DNA from: Candidatus Binatus sp.
GTDB taxonomy: Bacteria > Desulfobacterota > Binatia > Binatales > Binataceae
Reading direction: 5' to 3'
DNA: 64,000 nt
NCBI RefSeq assembly: GCF_030646925.1
Contig: NZ_JAUSKL010000078.1
Coordinates: forward strand, 18,978 to 82,977
The translations under genes and the position numbers were made by a program. The notes beneath the pieces are model-generated. The model made no database searches and was not told the DNA's origin. It saw nothing but the letters and a program-made list of their open reading frames with translations. Positions 59,342 to 64,000 of the stretch are shown piece after piece (position 1 is the first letter of the stretch; the number at the start of each line of letters is the position of its first letter).

Positions 59342-60286
59342 TCAGGAGAGATACTCACTGACTATCAGGTCGGCGCTGTCGCGCCACACGTTCGAGGTCG
59401 CTACGCTCGCGCTCGCTCCGACCCCGGCGGTGATTTCCGCGTGCAGCAACTGGCGCGCCACTTCCTCGAGTGCGGTCGGCACCAGGAGATATGCGCCCTT
59501 GCGGCTCGACAACGCGCCGAACGGCTGCCCCGCGTCGGTCTTGAATGACCTCATCGCCGAGCGCGCCGCCCCGTAGTTCGCAGGATTGCTGAGGTCCGTG
59601 TTGCTCGCGTACGCGAGCTGCCAGAGCCCGACGCCGGTGTTCGCGCGGCCGTCGACGCCGTACCGGAATTCGCGGCGGTTGAACACCGCCTCGTCCGTCA
59701 CCGCGCTCATCCGCGTCACTGCGTATTCGCGCCGGAGCTGGAAGATGAACGGCCGGATCGCCCGCGCTGCGTCGATCACGAACCAGTACGGACCCGACCC
59801 CGAACTGTTGATGTTCGACGCGCTCGCGCCCGCCTGCCCCATCAGTCCCACCGGATGCGTCGCAGAGAAAAACGCCTGCCCGTCGAAGCCCACCACGTTC
59901 GACGGATTCGTCACCGCGTCCTTGATCATCGTGAACAGCAGCATGTCCGGATGCACCTTCGTGTCCCACCCGAGCTGCTCGATGATCGGCTCGTACACCC
60001 CGTACGAGTCGTCTTCGATATCGTTGCGATCGATCGAGACCGTGTCTTCGAAGTTCTTGTTCACGATCGTGTACGAGTGCGTCTCCAGCGCCTGCACGAC
60101 GCGATCGCCCAGCCACTCGCGGAATTTCGTTGTCCGCCCAAGCCACGGATACGTCGTCTGGCGCGATCCCGATCGCACCACGCTCGAGATCTGCTCGTAG
60201 TACGACGGCGGCTTGTCGAACCCGCGCTGGAACACGACGTCGTAGCCGGTGAACAATGCGGTCAGGTTTGCTGCGCTGATTTCCAT
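59342..60286 (-). CDS. Mu gpT-like major capsid protein
   Basis: 314 residues of the Mu-type major head subunit family (HK97 fold). MEISAANLTALFTGYDVVFQRGFDKPPSYYEQISSVVRSGSRQTTYPWLGRTTKFREWLGDRVVQ contains the diagnostic N-terminal blocks; then NKNFEDTVSIDRNDIEDDSYGVYEPIIEQLGWD and GPYWFVIDAARAIRPFIFQLR follow. Length agrees with Mu gpT (about 305). Intact. It is followed by two stem-loops and gp36. Confidence 0.94.
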   Translation of the reverse strand: MEISAANLTALFTGYDVVFQRGFDKPPSYYEQISSVVRSGSRQTTYPWLGRTTKFREWLGDRVVQALETHSYTIVNKNFEDTVSIDRNDIEDDSYGVYEPIIEQLGWDTKVHPDMLLFTMIKDAVTNPSNVVGFDGQAFFSATHPVGLMGQAGASASNINSSGSGPYWFVIDAARAIRPFIFQLRREYAVTRMSAVTDEAVFNRREFRYGVDGRANTGVGLWQLAYASNTDLSNPANYGAARSAMRSFKTDAGQPFGALSSRKGAYLLVPTALEEVARQLLHAEITAGVGASASVATSNVWRDSADLIVSEYLS

Positions 60287-60325
60287 CTCTTTCTTCCTCG
60301 TCCTCGCGGATTGCTTCGCGATCGT

Positions 60326-60808
60326 TTACGCGGCGCTGGTCGCCTGATGCCAAAAATCGACCCACACCTGCCCGCTGCTGTCGATCGCCACCACCTGGCC
60401 CGCCGCCGCGTACTGCTGCACCGACGCGCCCGACGCCCGATCCGCCGCCCCGACCGTGTTGTCGTCCACCGCGAAGCACGCGAGCCCGACCTGCGCCGCT
60501 CCGATCGTTCCGTCATTGGCGAACATGAACACGCCCTTGCGCGCCACGATCGAAATCGCCCCTGCCGCGCCCGGATTGTTGATTGCATTCTGTCCCGGCG
60601 TGCCGTGATGCATCCGCTCGGCGCGCCCGATCACCTTCTGCGCGTTGGCCGTGGTCGTCGTCGCCGACGCCGGCGCCGCGTTGCCCGCGGCATTCAGCGC
60701 CACCATCGCGCCCAGGTAAATGTTGGTGTTCGCTTCCACCGGATACACCCGGATTCGGCCGCCATCGGCCATCTCGGGCGTGTTTCGCGAATTGGTTAAA
60801 GCCGCCAT
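60326..60808 (-). CDS. Head decoration-like protein (DUF2190 type)
   Basis: 160 residues located between protease/scaffold and capsid genes, where decoration or DUF2190 proteins lie in Mu-like phages. VYPVEANTNIYLGAMVALNAAGNAAPAS, KVIGRAERMHHGTPG, ISIVARKGVFMFANDGTIGAAQVGLACFAVDDNTVGAAD and GQVVAIDSSGQVWVDFWH are beta-rich and Gly/Ala-rich, as in that family. It probably decorates the capsid surface. Confidence 0.75.
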   Translation of the reverse strand: MAALTNSRNTPEMADGGRIRVYPVEANTNIYLGAMVALNAAGNAAPASATTTTANAQKVIGRAERMHHGTPGQNAINNPGAAGAISIVARKGVFMFANDGTIGAAQVGLACFAVDDNTVGAADRASGASVQQYAAAGQVVAIDSSGQVWVDFWHQATSAA

Positions 60809-60865
60809 CTTGTTTCACCCTCGTCGATGCGTGCTCGCGGCCGCGCCGGCCGCGCCCTACGCGAG

Positions 60866-61969
60866 TTAGTCGTGCTCGGTCTGCAGGTCGCCGCGCTCGA
60901 GGCTCAGAAAATCCGCGCGCCCGCTCTTTCGCATCAGGTAGTCCGAATGCTTCAGCCCGAGTTGCGCGCAGATCGCGATCTCCGCCGCGCCCAGATTGCT
61001 CGCGCGCTTCTCCGCTCCCGCGACGCGACCCAGCGCCGGCTCCCGCCCCAGGATTTGCGGCTGCTTCGCCGCGAACGCCTCGAATCCCTTGCCATCGGCC
61101 GCGCAGTAGGCGATCGCCCATTCGCGCTGCGCCGGCGAGAGCTTGCCCGCCCGAATCGCCTCTTCCACCACCTGCGACGCCTGCTCCCGAGCGCGCTCAG
61201 CCTTGAGCACGTTCAGTTCCGTCAGCGCCCGCTCGAATTCCGCGACCGCCACGTATCGCGCCGGATCGGGAACGCCGGCGCTCATCGCCGCCTCGATTCG
61301 CGCTGCCGCCGCGCACTTCTCCTTCACCGCCGCGATAATCTGATCGGCCTGCGCTTCGCATCCGAGCCCCAGCGCCTCGCACAGCTCTTTCACAAATTCG
61401 TTTTGCATTGCTTCGTCCTTCGGATTCGCAGCCGCGATCTTTGCCGCCGCGATCGCTGTCAGATGCAGATTTGGATTGTTCGTCAGTCCGGCCCGCAGCA
61501 GCCTCGTCACGCGCCCGTCGCTCGGATCGAATTGAAAAACCGGCGAGATGTACCGATACTCGCGCGCCACGATCGCCGCCGCCGCCCGCGCCGTCCACTC
61601 GACCCGCCCCCAGATTGCTCCCGCGCGCGCGTGGAGCTCGCGTATCCAGCCCGCCGCCGGCGCCGGCCGTCCCTCGGGCGCCGCGAAGTCAGTCGCGTGA
61701 TCGTAGTCGATCGGCAGTCCTGCCTTCATTCCGAGCGCCACGGTCGATTCGATTACCTCGCCCGGATCCGCCAGCCGAAACGGACCGCGTCCGTCGCGTC
61801 CGTGAAACTCCCCCGCCGGCAGCAACTCGATCCACTCGGGCGCCGCGCCTGCTCCGCCTTCCGGATTCCCGGAGGCGGGCGCACCGGCGGTATCGACTAC
61901 GAACGAGGGAATCAGTTTGCCCGCCCGCGTTTCGTCTTCACCGCCGATGCGTGTCGTGAAGTGATCCAT
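60866..61969 (-). CDS. Mu gpI-like head maturation protease/scaffold
   Basis: 367 residues; first gene of the particle operon. Mu protein I family: EWIELLPAGEFHGRDGRGPFRLADPGEVIESTVALGMKAGLPIDYDHATDFA, WTARAAAAIVAREYRYISPVFQFDPSDGRVTRLLRAGLTNNPNLHL, followed by the scaffold-like helical C-terminus around AKIAAANPKDEAMQNEFVKELCEAL. In Mu the protease precedes scaffold and capsid genes but follows terminase (gp28), portal (gp29) and gp30; none of these is upstream here. ATG 61969. Operator-like palindromes lie 38-89 bp upstream. Confidence 0.9.
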   Translation of the reverse strand: MDHFTTRIGGEDETRAGKLIPSFVVDTAGAPASGNPEGGAGAAPEWIELLPAGEFHGRDGRGPFRLADPGEVIESTVALGMKAGLPIDYDHATDFAAPEGRPAPAAGWIRELHARAGAIWGRVEWTARAAAAIVAREYRYISPVFQFDPSDGRVTRLLRAGLTNNPNLHLTAIAAAKIAAANPKDEAMQNEFVKELCEALGLGCEAQADQIIAAVKEKCAAAARIEAAMSAGVPDPARYVAVAEFERALTELNVLKAERAREQASQVVEEAIRAGKLSPAQREWAIAYCAADGKGFEAFAAKQPQILGREPALGRVAGAEKRASNLGAAEIAICAQLGLKHSDYLMRKSGRADFLSLERGDLQTEHD

Positions 61970-62006
61970 CGAGGCGCATTCTGCATCGCACCGCGAAATT
62001 GGATAA

Positions 62007-62058
62007 GGCTGAACCGTTCAGCCCTGAACTCTTGTGGCATTCTCTACAAATTGTAGAG
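62007..62058. promoter_or_regulatory. Two operator-like palindromes upstream of the particle operon
   Basis: GGCTGAAC-C-GTTCAGCC (62007-62023) and CTCTACAA-A-TTGTAGAG (62042-62058) are both perfect 8-bp inverted repeats with a one-base centre, their centres 35 bp apart. A further GTTCAG-CC-CTGAAC overlaps the first (62016-62029), giving three TTCAG half-sites. They lie between the divergent protease and ABC ATPase genes, so could control either. Confidence 0.6.
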
Positions 62059-62215
62059 TCGGATTCCGCCGTGATTTTTCCGGCGCCTCCGTGCGCCGTC
62101 CCGCGCGAGCGATCTCGCTCCGGCTCTCGCTTCCCTCTCCGCTCCCTGTTACAAATTCCGGCGCATCGCCTCGAACACCGATGCGCATCTTCCACTTCGT
62201 TCGCAAAGGACCTGC

Positions 62216-63022
62216 ATGAAATCCGATCGGATCGTGATCGAACTAAGCGCGCTGCACGTCGAGCGCGACGCCGTCATCCTCGACCGCATCGATTGGCAAG
62301 TGCGGCGCGGCGAGAACTGGGCAATCCTCGGCGCCAACGGCAGCGGCAAGACCTCGATGCTCCGCGCGTTGACCGGCTACCTCCCGCCGACCTCCGGGCA
62401 AATCAGCGTTCTCGGCGAAACCTACGGCCGTTTCGATTGGCGTGTCTTGCGCGAGCGCATCGGCCTCGTCAGTTCGAGCGTGCACCAGATGATGGACGAC
62501 AACGAGTCAGCCGTGCGCGCGGTGATCAGCGGACGCTATGCGCAAATCGGCTATTGGGGCGGCGTCAAACCGCGCGATCGCCGCGACGGCCTCGCGATCC
62601 TGCGCCGCGTCGAGGCCATCACCCTCCGCGATCGCCCGTGGCGCCATCTCTCGCAAGGCGAGCGCCAGCGCGTGCTGATCGGCCGCGCACTGATGGCCGC
62701 GCCCAAACTCCTCATCCTCGACGAACCCTGCGCCGGCCTCGATCCCGTCGCCCGCGAGCGCTTCCTCCAATTCCTCACCCGTCTCGCGCGCCGCCGCAGC
62801 GCGCCGACGATGGTACTCGTCACCCATCATGTCGAGGAAATCGTCGCCCTCTTCTCGCACGTGATCATCCTGAAGTCCGGCTCCGTCCTCGCCGCCGGTC
62901 CGCGCGCCCGCGTGCTGAATTCGCGCAACCTCTCGATTGCCTTCGATGCTCCAGTCCGCCTCGCGAACAAGCGCGGACGCTATTCCCTCACCGTCCGTCC
63001 CGCTTCCGAACTCGTGATGTAA
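62216..63022 (+). CDS. ABC transporter ATP-binding protein
   Basis: 268-residue ABC ATPase. Walker A GANGSGKT (about 38-45), signature HLSQGERQRV (~144-153), Walker B KLLILDEPCAGLDP and the switch His in LVTHHVEEI. The Q-loop reads LVSSSVHQM, a form seen in ModF/YlmA-type ATPases. There is no permease gene next to it, so it is an orphan ATPase, possibly of the stand-alone ModF-like kind. It is divergent from the particle operon and shares its upstream region. Confidence 0.9.
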   Translation: MKSDRIVIELSALHVERDAVILDRIDWQVRRGENWAILGANGSGKTSMLRALTGYLPPTSGQISVLGETYGRFDWRVLRERIGLVSSSVHQMMDDNESAVRAVISGRYAQIGYWGGVKPRDRRDGLAILRRVEAITLRDRPWRHLSQGERQRVLIGRALMAAPKLLILDEPCAGLDPVARERFLQFLTRLARRRSAPTMVLVTHHVEEIVALFSHVIILKSGSVLAAGPRARVLNSRNLSIAFDAPVRLANKRGRYSLTVRPASELVM

Positions 63023-63112
63023 TCTCTTCTCGAAGATCGCTGCTCGTGCTGATGATCGTTCCCTACGTTCTCGCGCGCTCTCAAGCCTTTTCCGATTTGT
63101 CCGCTGCAAAAT

Positions 63113-63146
63113 GAAAAGCGCCAAACCCGTTCGGATTTGGCGCCTT
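63113..63146. terminator. Bidirectional terminator-like hairpin
   Basis: GCGCCAAA (63118-63125) and TTTGGCGC (63136-63143) flank a short inner CCG/CGG helix. The minus-strand reading is followed by TTTTCATTTT, so it best fits the repeat-protein gene whose stop is at 63172; the ABC ATPase gene converges on it. Confidence 0.75.
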
Positions 63147-63171
63147 CATCGATTTTAATTTCCCCCGGATT

Positions 63172-64000
63172 TTACGGAGTCGATACGGTCCCCAAGGTAG
63201 TCGGCAGCACTCCTACCGGCACCGGGCTTCCACCCGCCGTCGCATTGACCTGCGTCACCGTCTGAGTCGACGACTTACTCAACCCCGGACTGATCGAGAT
63301 AGTCGCGTTGAAATCGAATTGCCCAAACCCGCCAGCCGAAATCGGCAGCGGCGTCGTAAATGTCAGCGTAGCCGAGCCCGGCAGGTTCGGCTGAACCGTA
63401 AACCCGAGCGGAGCCATCGCACTGCTTCCGCCCGCAGGCGCCGTCGCGCCGGCGCTCAGTCCGATCGATGACAAAAGCCCCGTGTCGCTGATTCCTACGA
63501 CCAGCGAGCTAACCTGCACCGGCTGACCGCTGTTGTTGGTAAGCTTCATGCTGCCATTTGGCAGCTTCGTTCCCGGCGCTCCCGAGTTCGACGACGGAGT
63601 GGTCTGCACCACTAGTCCCCCCGGCGTCGGTGTGGCAGTTGGCGTCCGCGTCGCCGTGCGAGTCGCAGTCCGAGTGGCGGTCCTGGTCGCCGTGCGAGTC
63701 GCAGTCCGCGTTGGCGTTCGGGTCGCGGTTCTCGACGCAGTCCTCGTCGCGGTTCGAGTCGTGGTTCTCGAGGCTGTCCTCGTCGCTGTTCGAGTCGCTG
63801 TCCTGGTGGCCGTTCGAGTCGCGGTGCGAGTCGCCGTCTTCACTGGAGTACCCGTAGCGCTCGGCGTCTTTGTCGCGGTTCGAGTTGCCGTGCGCGTCGC
63901 AGTCCTGGTGGCTGTTCGAGTCGCAGTGCGAGTCGCCGTCTTCACTGGAGTACCCGTAGCGCTCGGCGTCTTTGTCGCGGTTCTCGACGCACTCCTCGTC
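63172..64000 (-). CDS. Exported Thr/Arg-repeat protein, 5' end outside window
   Basis: The frame is open to the window edge (at least 275 codons), so this is a partial gene. From the edge inward it encodes a long (Ala-Thr-Arg-Thr)n low-complexity linker with two TKTPSATGTPVKT insertions spaced 34 residues apart, ending in TPTATPTPGG near codon 110. The C-terminal ~150 residues form a separate domain (VVQTTPSSNSGAPGTKLPNGSMKLTNNSGQPVQVSSL ... LPTTLGTVSTP) with the look of a beta-sandwich exported domain. An N-terminal signal and further domains must lie beyond the window. Surface exposure is likely; function unknown. Confidence 0.75.
   Translation of the reverse strand, partial: TRSASRTATKTPSATGTPVKTATRTATRTATRTATRTATRTATKTPSATGTPVKTATRTATRTATRTATRTATRTASRTTTRTATRTASRTATRTPTRTATRTATRTATRTATRTATRTPTATPTPGGLVVQTTPSSNSGAPGTKLPNGSMKLTNNSGQPVQVSSLVVGISDTGLLSSIGLSAGATAPAGGSSAMAPLGFTVQPNLPGSATLTFTTPLPISAGGFGQFDFNATISISPGLSKSSTQTVTQVNATAGGSPVPVGVLPTTLGTVSTP
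63630..64000 (-). repeat. Low-complexity 12-bp repeat tract with 102-bp higher-order unit
   Basis: Degenerate tandem copies of a 12-bp unit encoding Thr-Arg-Thr-Ala, in which synonymous and Thr/Ser changes distinguish units. A higher-order unit of 102 bp is visible: the segment TTCACTGGAGTACCCGTAGC recurs at 63839 and 63941. It runs off the window end. Confidence 0.9.

Noticed and set aside
47841..61969. Complete inducible prophage
   Set aside because: No integrase, transposase, repressor, replication, terminase, portal or lysis gene could be found, and attachment-site repeats were not seen at the borders.
61938..62195. 85-codon minus-strand frame upstream of the protease as a leftover of portal or gp30
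   Set aside because: Translation is Arg/Glu/Cys-rich with no phage motif and overlaps the palindromes and the ABC gene leader.
63630..64000. CRISPR-like regular short repeats
   Set aside because: The units are 12 bp, degenerate and in frame, encoding a Thr/Arg repeat protein; there are no spacers or cas genes.

Overview
This is a high-GC bacterial chromosome segment from a Gram-negative organism. The evidence for two membranes is direct: a pqiABC-type trans-envelope lipid transport operon, a BamA/TamA-like outer-membrane barrel, and an aminoarabinose (Arn) lipid A modification cluster. Several F420/flavin luciferase-like oxidoreductases, an acetoacetate-decarboxylase-family enzyme and a Thr/Arg-repeat exported protein suggest an uncultured deltaproteobacteria-like soil lineage such as Candidatus Binatota. 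That assignment is inference only; no marker gene fixes it.

Layout. 1-9.4 kb: zinc alcohol dehydrogenase (cut by the window edge), an HTH-fused citrate synthase, a methyltransferase, a fatty acid desaturase, two luciferase-like oxidoreductases and a cNMP-regulated Na+/H+ antiporter. 9.5-13.1 kb: a four-gene pqi operon with PqiA split in two. 13.2-18.2 kb: exported and outer-membrane proteins and a ThDP enzyme. 18.2-26.6 kb: a parS-like centromere site, hydrolase, Mut7-C protein, O-methyltransferase, a DegV/LLM/ADC operon and an AT-richer DUF3553 gene. 26.7-35.5 kb: leuS, crotonase, GalT-like transferase, and a collinear aminotransferase-serA-purA run behind a structured leader. 35.6-43 kb: orphan HicB, serine hydrolase, arnC-arnA(split)-arnD and divergent arnT. 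43.1-47.6 kb: RodZ-like protein, purE, murF, K+ channel. 47.7-62.06 kb: one uninterrupted minus-strand phage-derived particle locus. 62.2-64 kb: an ABC ATPase and a repeat protein running off the end.

The main object of interest is the particle locus. It encodes a Mu-type head set (protease/scaffold, decoration-like protein, major capsid, gp36, gp37) joined to a P2-type contractile tail (sheath, tube, frameshifted tail assembly chaperone, short tape measure, U, X, D, V, W, J, I, fibres). All reading frames are intact. It has operator-like palindromes at its 5' side and a clean terminator at its 3' side, but no terminase, portal, integrase/transposase, replication or lysis gene. An RRM RNA-binding protein gene sits between the tail chaperone and the tape measure. 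This looks more like a domesticated, regulated particle than a decaying prophage, but that is inference.

Other structure: a three-module repeat found four times, each time in the same orientation and 14-25 bp after the stop codon of a plus-strand gene; a second inverted-repeat family; and a leader RNA with an intrinsic terminator before the serine genes. No tRNA, rRNA, CRISPR array or IS transposase was recognised.
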